From: B30-G6 sp963701385
GTDB lineage: Bacteria; Desulfobacterota; Desulfobacteria; Desulfobacterales; B30-G6
Reading direction: 5' to 3'
Length of the DNA stretch: 64,000 bases
Assembly (NCBI GenBank): GCA_963701385.1
Contig: CAVOZW010000018.1
Span: forward strand, 84,056-148,055
The notes beneath the pieces were generated by a model. The model did not search any database, was not told the DNA's origin, and saw nothing but the letters and a program-made list of their open reading frames with translations. The translations under genes were made by a program, and so were the position numbers. This document shows, piece by piece, positions 35,988 through 45,204 of this stretch; positions within the stretch are counted from its first letter, which is position 1; every line of letters starts with the position of its first letter.

Positions 35988-36189
35988 ACTTTTCCAAGAG
36001 CAATAGTGTAAATTAATTAAAGTGATGATATCTGCATCAAGGACTAACTGACCATATTCTCCATGTATCGGTACTGCGATAATATTTGGTTATTTGACAC
36101 CATGATTAAGATATGTTAAACGTTTCCGAATTATAGTAATCATATAGTATTTTCAGATACTTTTAACAGATCGCAAAAATAAGTGGGCG

Positions 36190-37998
36190 ATGATAAACAG
36201 GAAAGATGTTTCGATGCCTTCAGATACGTCAAATAGAAGATATGAACTTGACTGGCTTCGCGTACTGGCGATTTTGCTTGTTTTTCTATATCACAGTAGC
36301 CGTTTTTTCAATCTGGGTGACTGGCATGTTAAGAATGAAGACACTTATGTATGGGTAGAGATATGGAACATCTATGTCACCCGCTGGATGATGCCTATAT
36401 TTTTTATAATATCCGGTGCCAGCCTGTTTTATGCATTGGGTAAGACAGGAGGCTGGAAGCGGTTTTATACGGATAAATTTTTGAGATTATTTATACCGGT
36501 TCTGGTTGCATCGGTTACCCATGGCGCCCTACAAGTATATCTGGAAAGAGTATCCCACGGTCGGTTTTTAGGATCTTTCTTTGCCTATTTACCTACTTAT
36601 TTTACCGGTGTTTATACGGGGATTGGCTTAGCCGGATCGGGCAATTTTGCCAATGTGGGAATGCATCTCTGGTATCTGCTGTTTCTATTTGTGTACAGCT
36701 TAATCTGTTATCGATTGTTTGTCTGGTTCAAAGCAGGTGGACAAAAAATATTGGAAAGAATTACAAGTTTTTTAGCATTGCCTGGAATAATTTTGGTTGG
36801 GTTTACATTACCCTTGGTGCTCATGAAAGCGCTTATTCCTTCTGCTGTTTTGGAAGTTGGTAATGGTGGTTGGGGATTCATATATTACTTATGGTTCCTG
36901 ATAGCCGGATTTATCATCGTATCAAACGATCGACTGCTACAAAGTATTAATAATCAACGCTGGGTTTCTTTATTGCTGGGCTTAGTGCTGTCGGTCGGTC
37001 AGCTGTATCTACTGTTCGGAGTCTCTAACCCGGCTCTCCAGGGAAAAGGCGGGGACTGGATTGCTTCGTTGTTTTCTTATTTTAATGCCTGGTGCTGGGT
37101 ATTTGCCATTCTTGGTTTTGCCATAAAACACCTGTCATTTGATCGCCCATTTCTGCGACTTACCAATGAGGGTGTATTGCCTTTTTTCATAATGCACCAA
37201 ACCATTCTGTTGGTTTTTGGTTATTTTATAATGGCTTGGGATATTCATAATTTTTTAAAATGGCTGCTTGTTTTTACTGTTTCATTCGTTGTAATTGTAG
37301 CAATTTATTTGGTTTTGATTCGAAAGTTTGACTTACTTCGATTTTTATTCGGAATGAAAACGTCTCATAATTCCTACCAAATTTTTCAAAAGAAGATTGC
37401 CTTGATTCTGCTACCGTTAATCTGGTTAGGATTGTCTACCTATGCAGGCTTTAATCAAAAGACGGTTTTGGGTCAAGAACAGTTTCCGATGTCTTTGGAA
37501 TATGACCAAAGACAGGATGTCCTGTTAAATGCAGATTTGATAACGGATCAGTCAACAACAGGTGTTCAGGTGATTGATGATGAACAGGCTTCCATTGGTC
37601 GAGCTGTCGAACTAACTTCAGGTGGGAATCAGAGCATTGAACCCAAACCGAATGTATATTTTGATATTCAATTCTCCGCGCCGGCAGGTAGATATTTTGC
37701 CTGGATCAGAGGAAAGAGTGATGCCGACAGCGAGCTGACGGATTCGATTTGGTTGCAAGTAGATAATCAAATTGGAACCCGAAAAGGGAGTGTTCATTTG
37801 GGGAACTGGAATACCTTTCATCCGGTAGGTGTTTATGCTTGGGGAAGTGATGTCCATATTCCCTATATCGTCTTGCTGAAATATACTGGTAACCATACGA
37901 TTCGCATCCAACCTCGTCAAATACCCCACCGGATTGATCAGATCTGGTTGAGTCGGCTTCAACATCGAATCCCTAATACCCTTGAGCCAATAAGATAA
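36190..37998 (+). CDS. Acyltransferase 3 protein with C-terminal beta domain
   Basis: The 602-residue protein has an acyltransferase-3/OpgC-like membrane domain (about 15-400, ten or more helices) starting RRYELDWLRVLAILLVFLYH, with the catalytic-type His at the end of the first helix and a late HQTILLVFG. After a last helix (about 398-418) comes a region of about 180 residues rich in beta strands (YFDIQFSAPAGRYFAWIRG, DSIWLQVDNQ, HTIRIQPRQ) resembling a carbohydrate-binding sandwich. It would O-acylate a surface or periplasmic glycan. The start could also be the ATG at 36214. Confidence 0.8.
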   Translation: MINRKDVSMPSDTSNRRYELDWLRVLAILLVFLYHSSRFFNLGDWHVKNEDTYVWVEIWNIYVTRWMMPIFFIISGASLFYALGKTGGWKRFYTDKFLRLFIPVLVASVTHGALQVYLERVSHGRFLGSFFAYLPTYFTGVYTGIGLAGSGNFANVGMHLWYLLFLFVYSLICYRLFVWFKAGGQKILERITSFLALPGIILVGFTLPLVLMKALIPSAVLEVGNGGWGFIYYLWFLIAGFIIVSNDRLLQSINNQRWVSLLLGLVLSVGQLYLLFGVSNPALQGKGGDWIASLFSYFNAWCWVFAILGFAIKHLSFDRPFLRLTNEGVLPFFIMHQTILLVFGYFIMAWDIHNFLKWLLVFTVSFVVIVAIYLVLIRKFDLLRFLFGMKTSHNSYQIFQKKIALILLPLIWLGLSTYAGFNQKTVLGQEQFPMSLEYDQRQDVLLNADLITDQSTTGVQVIDDEQASIGRAVELTSGGNQSIEPKPNVYFDIQFSAPAGRYFAWIRGKSDADSELTDSIWLQVDNQIGTRKGSVHLGNWNTFHPVGVYAWGSDVHIPYIVLLKYTGNHTIRIQPRQIPHRIDQIWLSRLQHRIPNTLEPIR

Positions 37999-38029
37999 GG
38001 ATCATCTCCAAAAGAGTTGATCCAAATTA

Positions 38030-38481
38030 AGGATTCAAGGATTCCAGGGGTCCAGGGTTCGAGTGAGATGAAGTGAGGCATCAGCTGAATGCTTAAGAAT
38101 TATAAAGAGTTAAAAGTCTGGGAAAAAGCGTATTAACTTTGTTTGGATATATATACAATAACGAAGCGTTTTCCAAAAGAAGAAATATACGGTTTGACCT
38201 CACAAATCAGAAGATCCGCTGTTTCCATACCATCCAATATCGCCGAGGGGTATGGGAGAAAAACAACCTCAGAGTATGTGAGGTTTCTTTTTATTGCTTA
38301 TGGATCAGTCTGTGAATTGGAAACGCAGACGATGATATCCGGTGATCTGGATTATATGAAGAAGGAAAAGCTTCAGGAATTAAGAGATGAACTCGGTGAT
38401 GTAGAGAGAATGCTAAAAGCGATGATCAAATCACTGGAAAACAAACACTTGAATCCTTGAATCCTGGACTCCTTGAACCCT
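38030..38481 (+). mobile_element. Four-helix-bundle gene unit with inverted ends
   Basis: Imperfect 36-nt inverted repeats, 38030-38065 (AGGATTCAAGGATTCCAGG...) and 38446-38481 (...CCTGGACTCCTTGAACCCT), flank a four-helix-bundle gene; about 28 of 36 positions pair. The right repeat overlaps the last codons. Similar S23/four-helix genes occur inside rRNA genes and scattered in genomes with conserved flanks, which suggests a small mobile unit whose mobiliser is unknown. Confidence 0.6.
38089..38460 (+). pseudogene. Four-helix bundle (S23) protein, nonsense codon
   Basis: The frame starts with ATG 38089 (MLKNYKELKVWEKAY), hits TAA at 38134, and continues in the same frame as LCLDIYTITKRFPKEEIYGL and RRSAVSIPSNIAEGYGRKT. 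The family consensus here is KAYELCLDIY, so the stop replaces a single codon (probably Glu). The remaining 105 codons are intact and could be translated from the TTG at 38143. The family includes S23 rRNA-intervening-sequence proteins and Avd of diversity-generating retroelements; the molecular role is unclear. Confidence 0.8.
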
Positions 38482-38556
38482 TTCTCCCAACTAACCCCCA
38501 TGCCCCGGCAGGGGCACAACGAAGGACGAAAATATTGAAATAGATGAACGGATCAC

Positions 38557-38608
38557 GGTATTCTCCTGAAGGCTAAATATAAACATATCAAAAATCAGGA
38601 GGAATACC
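38557..38608 (+). promoter_or_regulatory. Hairpin hiding transposase ribosome-binding site
   Basis: GGTATTCTCCTGA (38557-38569) pairs with TCAGGAGGAATACC (38595-38608) with one bulged base, and the second arm contains the AGGAGG site directly before the ATG at 38609. Such a structure would limit translation from read-through transcripts. It could also be part of the IS110 guide (bridge) RNA region. Confidence 0.65.
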
Positions 38609-39868
38609 ATGACCCGAACAGATGATAGCAAAATTATTGAGATTGTACACCCGATTTGTTGTGGATTGGATATTCATAAGAAAAAAATATCGGCCTGTAT
38701 CATTTCTCCACAAAAAAGCAAACCAGACCACTGCGAGGTCAAGGAGTTTGGGACATTTACTGATGAATTGCAGCGATTGCGATCATGGTTACTTGAGAAT
38801 GAATGTCCCGTTGTGTCTATGGAGAGCACAGGCATCTATTGGCGCCCTGTCCACAATGTATTAGAGGGAGCTGTTCAAGTGATTTTGGTGAATGCACGGG
38901 ACATCAAGAATGTTCCTGGTCGTAAAACTGATATTGGCGACAGCAAGTGGCTTGCCGGGTTGCTGCAACATGGTCTTTTGCGAGGCAGCTTTATACCCCC
39001 CAAAGCTGTGAGACAATGGCGAGATTTGACCAGGTTGCGCAGGAAGTATGTTCAAACATTGGCTGATTATAAAAAGCGGACCCAGAAGCTTTTTGAGTCC
39101 TCCAACATTAAGATTGATTCAGTGGTCTCGGATCTTTTTGGTGTTACCGGGCGCAACCTGATGAATTTGCTATTATCTGATGCACAACAATTGAGCCTAT
39201 CAGATATTGAGGGTTGTGTTCGGGGAAAGCTTAAAGGCAAAGAACACGAGTTATGCCGGTCCATACAAGGTTTTTTTACTGATCATCATCGGTTTATTTT
39301 GAAGCGACTTTTGAAGATGGTTAGCATGCTTGAAAATGAAATCGCGGGATTCGATCAGCAAATCCAACTCCTGATGGCAGATCAAAAAGAACTGCTTGGA
39401 CGGATGAAAAAAGCCGCCGGCATTTCTGATGTTTCGGCTCGTGATATTTTGGCTGAGATTGGTCCTGACATGAGCAGCTTTCCGACAGACACATCCATTG
39501 TATCCTGGAGTGGATTATGCCCCGGCAACAATGAGAGTGCAGGAAAGCGCAAAAGTGGCCGAAGTCCTGTGAGGAAGCACTATTTGAAAACCATAATGGT
39601 CGAGGTGGCATGGGCTGCGATAAAGAAAAAAGACTCATACTTCAAAGATAAGTATTACCGCCTCAAGACGCGTCGGGGTGCTAAACGAGCGATTGTAGCA
39701 GTTGCTCACCGGATACTTCTTGGGATTTATCATGTCATAAAGGATGGCGTTGAGTTTCGTGACCTTGGAGCGGATTATTTGACTGAACGGAATAAAACGC
39801 AAAAGATTTCATACTTACGAAAGCAAGCTCAATTAATGGGGTACAAATTGATTGAACAAACAACATAA
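38609..39868 (+). CDS. IS110-family transposase
   Basis: The 419-residue DEDD recombinase shows the N-terminal RuvC-like domain (CCGLDIHKKKISAC with the first Asp, VSMESTGIYWRPV with Glu, GRKTDIGDSKWLA with Asp). A coiled-coil middle follows, then the C-terminal transposase-20 domain (GISDVSARDILAEIGPDMSS, SWSGLCPGNNESAGKRKSG) with the conserved Ser. IS110 enzymes recombine circular intermediates guided by an RNA. It appears full length and intact. Confidence 0.95.
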   Translation: MTRTDDSKIIEIVHPICCGLDIHKKKISACIISPQKSKPDHCEVKEFGTFTDELQRLRSWLLENECPVVSMESTGIYWRPVHNVLEGAVQVILVNARDIKNVPGRKTDIGDSKWLAGLLQHGLLRGSFIPPKAVRQWRDLTRLRRKYVQTLADYKKRTQKLFESSNIKIDSVVSDLFGVTGRNLMNLLLSDAQQLSLSDIEGCVRGKLKGKEHELCRSIQGFFTDHHRFILKRLLKMVSMLENEIAGFDQQIQLLMADQKELLGRMKKAAGISDVSARDILAEIGPDMSSFPTDTSIVSWSGLCPGNNESAGKRKSGRSPVRKHYLKTIMVEVAWAAIKKKDSYFKDKYYRLKTRRGAKRAIVAVAHRILLGIYHVIKDGVEFRDLGADYLTERNKTQKISYLRKQAQLMGYKLIEQTT

Positions 39869-39977
39869 AAGTATTTTACAAAAAAAAGACGGATGTTGCT
39901 ATTCATTATGGAGGTCGATTCACAACTGAAGCCACGAGCGCGTCAACTAACATGACCGATCAGCTGGGCACAACGAA

Positions 39978-40983
39978 TTGTTGGCTCCTCAAAAGAGACC
40001 ACGTATATAAAAATTACATTCCAAGCTGATTACAGATAATGAATAGAATATGCTAAAAATCAGAGATCTCCCAATAGCTATTTTCATATAAATTGGGAGA
40101 AGATCCTAAGATAATAACAATCAGGCATTTGCATTTCTATTATAACCCGAACTGGAGACTACGACCATTACGAACATTATTATTGAAGAACCTCGCAGCA
40201 AGCTACGAGGAATCTTCGACCGTAAGGAATTCTGTCTAATTTTGATTCGCTCGCTAACCCCGCAGCAAGCTACGGGGAATGCGCTCGCTTTTGCGGTTCA
40301 GACTTTTCTATGGATTAAAAACCGAGGACTGAAGGCAGAAGTCAACATTTCACCTGTCAGTCATCTACACAAGATATTGTGTTAGCGCTATAAGAGGAAA
40401 AGTTTGAGACTGGCATAAGTCTTGACCTTGGCGGGCGGTGACTACTCCAACGGTTCTGCAGATATCAAGGTCCTGAAAAACTAACGATGTTAGATTTTAT
40501 TCCTAATTGGTCAAAGATTGACGCCCCGATGGTTTTCCGGACAAAAAGGCTCTCGATAATTATTGGTCTTGGAATTTCGGAAAGATAGAATAACATCGAC
40601 TTGAAGGGTGTGAGCATGTGTGATCTCCTTTTTTTTGTGGTGAAAACTAGGATAACACATGTCCCCCCTTTTTATTCCCCCCAAAGGGGGATAGGATATA
40701 AAAGCATAGGCGGTTCCTGCTGTCTGGTTCTCAGACACCTTTACCTTAAAAATCTTATTTTATTCTACCTGGGTTTTGTCAAATCGATAGGCTAACGCGA
40801 GAATTTTGGCTGGCTTTCTGGGGGTGAAGAGTAAGACCTCATTAAGAATGGTTTGAAAAAACTACCATATTGTGCCAGATATATGTGCAATATGGATTGT
40901 TAAGGGTGGGATAAAAAAGATCGAATAGCATAACCCATAGCGAGAATTATCGAAGCGAATTGCAATGAAGGGGTAGAGATAAA
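39978..40983. other. Long non-coding stretch with repeat C1
   Basis: Apart from repeat C1 (40182-40300) I see no gene here. Near 40670-40695 a CCCCCC/GGGGG hairpin (TTCCCCCCAAAGGGGG) is visible. The stretch ends with a weak AAGGGGTAGAG site before the phosphatase gene. Confidence 0.45.
40182..40300 (+). repeat. Repeat family C, copy C1
   Basis: This copy has both hairpins, CCTCGCAGCAAGCTACGAGG and CCCCGCAGCAAGCTACGGGG, joined by CGACCGTAAGGAATTCTGTC and TGATTCGCTCGCTAA, and ends GCGCTCGCTTTTGCGGTTCA. It is nearly identical to C2 at 44.6 kb. Confidence 0.9.
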
Positions 40984-42855
40984 TTGAAAAAGAGAATTAT
41001 TGTATTTCTGCTTACCATTGTTTTGGCATCATGGCTCCTTATTTCAGTGGTCATTGGCGGTTATTCCCGATTGAAAATCAAAAAAATCCTTAATCAGAAT
41101 AAAGAAGACATATTTCAACAGATTGAAACGAGCCTTCAAGAATATGATACACTCTTATTTTCCATTGAAAAACAAATGGAAAAAGGTGGGGAAAAAGCTA
41201 TTTCCGCCATCATCAATGATCTTGATATTCAATCGAAAGAAGATCATTTCTCTTCCATACAACTGAAAAATATAGCAACGCGATACGGAGCCAGCGAAAT
41301 ATATCTGATCAACAAAGAAGGTTATATTTACAATACTTCTTTTGAACCTGATATGCAGCTAAACCTATTTATCTTGGGGCATGATTTTAAAAACTATCTG
41401 AAATCTATGTTTGGAACCGGAGTATTCCATCACCAGCGAATTACTATTTCAGCAAAAACAGGAGCGGTTAATAAATATATCTATTTCAGTCCCAAGTCTG
41501 CCGATTATATTTTAGAAATTTCCATATCTCTTGATGATTATATTGATACGAACTATGTCCCGGAATTCCGCAACCTGCTGCTGTCCAACTCATATAAGAA
41601 AATAATTAAAAATAACCTTTATTTAAATGAGTTAGATATTTATGCAGTTACAAACATTTCGGCCTGGTCTTTCATAACAAGTAAGGTTCCTCAGGAAGAT
41701 AAAAATTTCATAGATCGCGTATTTAGCGAAAATGAAATTCAGATTCGAAAAGGGGCCACAATTACGATCTATAAAAATTTGGAAATGCAAAAATTATTAC
41801 CTGATAAAAAACATTTCTTCAAAAATTTTAAGCAAATTGCAAAAGTGGAATACGATTTCAGTATATTTCACAAATATACAAACACCTTGATTATGTTTTC
41901 AACAGTATCGACCTTATTCATCATCATCATCATATTCCTTGTTTCCTCAAAATTTCTTAACACCTATTTAATTGAACGGATCATCAGGATCAATAAAGGA
42001 TTGTCCATTATTCGAGAGGGTAATTACAACGTTGATATTCAAGTCTTGGGAAACGACGAAATTTCGACCATCGCTGAAAATATCAATAAAATGGCAGGTG
42101 GTCTTAAAGAAAGGGAAAGGTTTCAAAAATCAATTTCGATTGCCAAGGAAGTGCAGCAACTTTTACTACCCAAACAAAATCCTGAAATATCTGGATTAGA
42201 TATTGCGGGGCAAAGTATCTATTGTGAGGAAACTGGTGGGGATTATTATGATTTCCTGGATATCGGCCTTCAAAATTCGAAAAGAATAGGCATCGTGGTT
42301 GGTGATGTTTCAGGTCATGGGATTGGTTCGGCTTTGTTTATGGCAATGGCTCGGTCACTTTTGCATTTGAGATCTACTCAACCAGGTACTTTATCTGAAA
42401 TAATAAATGATGTTAATCATCAACTGGCAATTGATCTGGAAGACTCTGGGCAATTTATGACTTTATTTTACCTGATTGTTGATCAGCAAGCTCAAAGTAT
42501 AAAATGGGTTAGAGCCGGGCATGAACCTGGGATAGTATATGACAGAAGCGATGATTCTTTCAATGAACTTCGAGGGACCGGAATCCCACTTGGTGTAGAC
42601 GCCGACTTTAAATACGCTGAGGAAAAAACAAGAATAAAGAAAAACCAAGTTGTCATAATCGGAACCGATGGAATTTGGGAAGCAACAGATGCAAATGGAA
42701 AAATGTTTGGCAAGGAGCCAATTTATAGAATAATCAAAGCGAATGCCACCAATGAATCACGTGAGATATTAAAGGCAATCATGGAGGAGCTTAAGCATTT
42801 TCACAAAGATACAAATTTAGCAGACGATATCACCTTGGTTGTCATCAAAACATAA
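40984..42855 (+). CDS. HAMP/SpoIIE-type PP2C phosphatase receptor
   Basis: The 623-residue receptor has a membrane helix (about 4-25), an extracytoplasmic sensor region (about 26-298), a second helix (about 300-323), a HAMP domain (about 325-378) and a SpoIIE/RsbU phosphatase domain (about 380-623) with GGDYYDF, VVGDVSGHGIGSALFMAMAR and GTDGIWEATD. It probably dephosphorylates an anti-sigma-factor antagonist in response to an external signal; no such partner is nearby. The start is a TTG (40984) after AAGGGG; the N-terminal helix directly after it supports this choice. Confidence 0.88.
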   Translation: MKKRIIVFLLTIVLASWLLISVVIGGYSRLKIKKILNQNKEDIFQQIETSLQEYDTLLFSIEKQMEKGGEKAISAIINDLDIQSKEDHFSSIQLKNIATRYGASEIYLINKEGYIYNTSFEPDMQLNLFILGHDFKNYLKSMFGTGVFHHQRITISAKTGAVNKYIYFSPKSADYILEISISLDDYIDTNYVPEFRNLLLSNSYKKIIKNNLYLNELDIYAVTNISAWSFITSKVPQEDKNFIDRVFSENEIQIRKGATITIYKNLEMQKLLPDKKHFFKNFKQIAKVEYDFSIFHKYTNTLIMFSTVSTLFIIIIIFLVSSKFLNTYLIERIIRINKGLSIIREGNYNVDIQVLGNDEISTIAENINKMAGGLKERERFQKSISIAKEVQQLLLPKQNPEISGLDIAGQSIYCEETGGDYYDFLDIGLQNSKRIGIVVGDVSGHGIGSALFMAMARSLLHLRSTQPGTLSEIINDVNHQLAIDLEDSGQFMTLFYLIVDQQAQSIKWVRAGHEPGIVYDRSDDSFNELRGTGIPLGVDADFKYAEEKTRIKKNQVVIIGTDGIWEATDANGKMFGKEPIYRIIKANATNESREILKAIMEELKHFHKDTNLADDITLVVIKT

Positions 42856-42877
42856 TAATGTGATCTTTTATGCACAT

Positions 42878-43045
42878 AGCTCCAACGAAAATAAGGTTAT
42901 CAGGCACCCGATAAATTGCCGGTGTGCGAAAATAATCACAGCGGTCTTTTCTTACATTTGTAGGCTCCTCCAAGGTACCGTGGGCATAACCAGATGGTAT
43001 CGGAAAAAAATTCGCTAAACTTGATAACTGGATCTTTCTCCATAT
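42878..43045 (-). repeat. Repeat family R, copy R2
   Basis: Core landmarks at 42917-43003 are TGCCGGTGTGCGA, AAGGTACCGTGGG and ATAACCAGATGGTATC. Similarity to R4 extends upstream (CCAACGAAAATAAGGTTATC) and downstream (TTGATAACTGGA). It fills the start of the 42.86-43.25 kb gap, in which no gene is supported. Confidence 0.8.
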
Positions 43046-43248
43046 ACCCCAATTGCTCACATATTCGTTAGATAAATATTATCTGTGTTTTTCACTATAG
43101 ATTATATTTTAAACTTCTGGATGGCTATGCCAGGAAATGTCATAACGCAAGCGCCTGACGATTCCGTCTGTTCTTAGCTTCGGAATTGCTGACTCAGGGA
43201 TTATGTCTTAAAAAATTTCAAAATAATTTTGTCATGCAGAAGGATTTG

Positions 43249-43752
43249 TTACAGCCGTCGAATCTTGACGAGCATCGATCCAGCGAATTCTTTTGCATCA
43301 TCCAGTTCAGCAGCATCAGGATGACCTGTCGCACTTTGGGCCTCAATGGCCCACCAGCGATGCTCCGGGTTCTGGATGAGGGAATCAATGATCTGGGGAT
43401 CCACCGCGCCCCGGCACCCAAATGTGCCGACCACCTTTAGCTTCAGTGCGATGGAAATGGCATAGTGAAATGCAGTAATTGCCAATGGTCCACCGCGAAG
43501 TGAACCATGCGTTGCAAAGAAGGCTATCTTTTTACTTTCAGGTATATTCTTAATAAACTTTTCCACAAGTACGGGGATGCTGCTGGAATGGACCGGAAAA
43601 CCGCAGAAAATTAGATCGTATCCATCAACATTCTGGACCTCCTTCAGAGGAAGAATGTCTTTTGGCACTTGCCGTTCCACACCATCATAGATTGCCTTAG
43701 CGAGCTTTTCCGTGTTTCCACTTTTAGTAAAGTAAGTCACAAGAACCTTCAT
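43249..43752 (-). CDS. Flavodoxin family protein
   Basis: The 167-residue protein has the flavodoxin fold: FMN phosphate loop TYFTKSGNTEKLAKAI at the N-terminus, the isoalloxazine loops FCGFPVHSSSIP and FFATHGSLRGG, and a C-terminal helix. It probably transfers electrons or acts as an NADH-dependent flavoprotein. It ends in VKIRRL with no further domain. Ribosome-binding site AAAGGGGGG; no operon partner on this strand. Confidence 0.88.
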   Translation of the reverse strand: MKVLVTYFTKSGNTEKLAKAIYDGVERQVPKDILPLKEVQNVDGYDLIFCGFPVHSSSIPVLVEKFIKNIPESKKIAFFATHGSLRGGPLAITAFHYAISIALKLKVVGTFGCRGAVDPQIIDSLIQNPEHRWWAIEAQSATGHPDAAELDDAKEFAGSMLVKIRRL

Positions 43753-44155
43753 TATCCCCCCTTTCGTTGCTGGAAATATTTTTAAGAATATCCTTACAAT
43801 CTTTTCCCTCCCAACTCAATGCTTTTTGGAATAGCACATCAGCAGGCTCTGAGTTGAATAGCATAGATTCGATCAATCGAGATCTGAAATAAGAGAATCA
43901 ACTTCTGGGTCTTGAGATTTTTTTGATACTTGGTCAATTTAGATGTAAAAAATCAGGTTGTAGGATCTGCAGATACCTCCAACAAAAACAAGGTTATCTC
44001 CAACTCATCAACAGCGAAAGAGGTCCCTAAAAATCTGTGATACCATCCTGTCAAGCGATGTCCTGACCAAAATGTCAGTCTTGTCAATTCAATTATAGAT
44101 CAGGATAGATAATTCCGACACACACTTTGATCTGACAACCTGTCATAATCTTTGA
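43753..44155. other. Intergenic stretch with R fragment
   Basis: No gene is supported. At 43968-44003 a short family R end is visible on the minus strand (GATAACCTTGTTTTTGTTGG then AGGTATCTGC). Confidence 0.45.
43968..44003 (-). repeat. Repeat family R, end fragment R6
   Basis: The minus strand reads DNLVFVGGIC in translation, matching the end of the R-family reading frame in R2 (DNLIFVGAMC). The rest of the repeat is missing. Confidence 0.55.
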
Positions 44156-44536
44156 TCAATTGATATTTCTGCGATCCTGCCAGTTGAACCAGCATGATAG
44201 AAAAAACGCCATAAGACCGAGAACTACAACTGCCGCATCAACCCAAAAAGGATTCCACGAAAGGCCAGTCAGTTTGTCCATGTAATACTTGACATATGAA
44301 TACGGCAGGTCAGTTTCTCCAAGTCTATATTTGATCTGCCAATGCCACTCCGTGCAAGGACAGTAGCCCCATCCATAGAATATTCCTAATCCAAACCAAG
44401 ACAGGATTGTCAAGCTAATGGCGATTAAGTGAATACGCTTTGTCTTTTTCCAAACCCAGCCTGTCAGATTGAATAGGATTAGGATGCCATGGAACACAAC
44501 AAAGAAATAATCGAGAATCGTGTATAGCTGTTGCAT
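44156..44536 (-). CDS. DUF2784-like membrane protein
   Basis: The 126-residue protein has four predicted membrane helices. The pattern WGYCPCTEWHWQIKY between helices two and three resembles the CPLT motif of DUF2784. No function is known. It is the last gene of a minus-strand series starting near 47159. AAAGGGC precedes the ATG; a family C repeat lies 20 nt further upstream. Confidence 0.65.
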   Translation of the reverse strand: MQQLYTILDYFFVVFHGILILFNLTGWVWKKTKRIHLIAISLTILSWFGLGIFYGWGYCPCTEWHWQIKYRLGETDLPYSYVKYYMDKLTGLSWNPFWVDAAVVVLGLMAFFLSCWFNWQDRRNIN

Positions 44537-44551
44537 GCCCTTTATCAGTTA

Positions 44552-45204
44552 TCAGTATTGAAGAACCTCGCAGCAAGCTGCGAGGCATGTTCTGCCGTGC
44601 GGCAGTGCTTCGCATCGACCGTAAGGAATTCTGTCTACTTTTGATTCGCTCGCTAACCCCGCGGCAAGCCACGGGGAATGCCCTCGCTGTTGCGGTTCAA
44701 CGGTCGTAGATATCCCACCACTAAACTCAAACTTTATCTTTGACTGCTTCTGACTTCTCCATTCCCACGGTGGCTCCGGATTAGGTTCTGCCCATAGCCC
44801 TACCTTCTTGGCCCTTGCCTCAAACTCCAGTTTAGCTAACTCAGGATCACGTGAATACTTTTTGAAGTGCCACGCCAGACCTGCCTTCAGGAGTTCCTTG
44901 TTCAGGTCAGTGGATCCAACGAACACAAAAGCAACATCATGCCATACCTGTCTGTATCCGTAGGCCAGACCTTAACAACCTTGCCGGCAACCAGATTAGC
45001 TGTGAACTTCTTTGCTGCCAGTCCATAGGGTTGGCCTTTCTCCGGGCAATCAATAGATGCAAGCCTTATAATTACCTGTGTGCCGTTCTGTAAGACCTTG
45101 ATAGTGTCACCATCGGTGACACCGACCACCTTGCCATCCCATGCAAAGATTAGGGTTGGGAATAGCACGAATATGATAAACAGAAAGGTAGCTTTATTCT
45201 TCAA
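44552..45204 (-). pseudogene. Thermonuclease family protein, frameshifted
   Basis: The first part (45204 to about 44930) has a signal peptide (FLFIIFVLFPTLIFA) and the staphylococcal-nuclease opening WDGKVVGVTDGDTIKVL with ASIDCPEKGQPYG. At DRYG the frame is lost. The correct continuation VFVGSTDLNKELLKAGLAWH to KVGLWAEPNPEPPWEWR lies in another frame (44926 downward), so one base is missing or extra near 44935. The final part of the second frame is translated repeat C2. Intact members are secreted or periplasmic nucleases. Confidence 0.8.
44556..44700 (+). repeat. Repeat family C, copy C2
   Basis: This copy is nearly identical to C1 but carries one extra hairpin (CTGCCGTGCGGCAG) between the first palindrome and CGACCGTAAGG. 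It ends CTCGCTGTTGCGGTTCAA and overlaps the 3' end of the thermonuclease remnant. Confidence 0.9.

Larger units (their letters stand above)
38512..39977 (+). mobile_element. IS110-family insertion sequence
   Basis: The element is bounded by a 12-nt direct repeat GGGCACAACGAA at 38512-38523 and 39966-39977 and holds one IS110 transposase. There are no terminal inverted repeats, as expected for IS110. The non-coding flanks are short (about 85 nt left, 97 nt right). The element lies 30 nt after the four-helix unit. Confidence 0.8.

Noticed and set aside
37999..38023. GGATCA/TGATCC hairpin after the acyltransferase gene as a terminator
   Set aside because: Only a 6-bp stem with a 13-nt loop and no T run.
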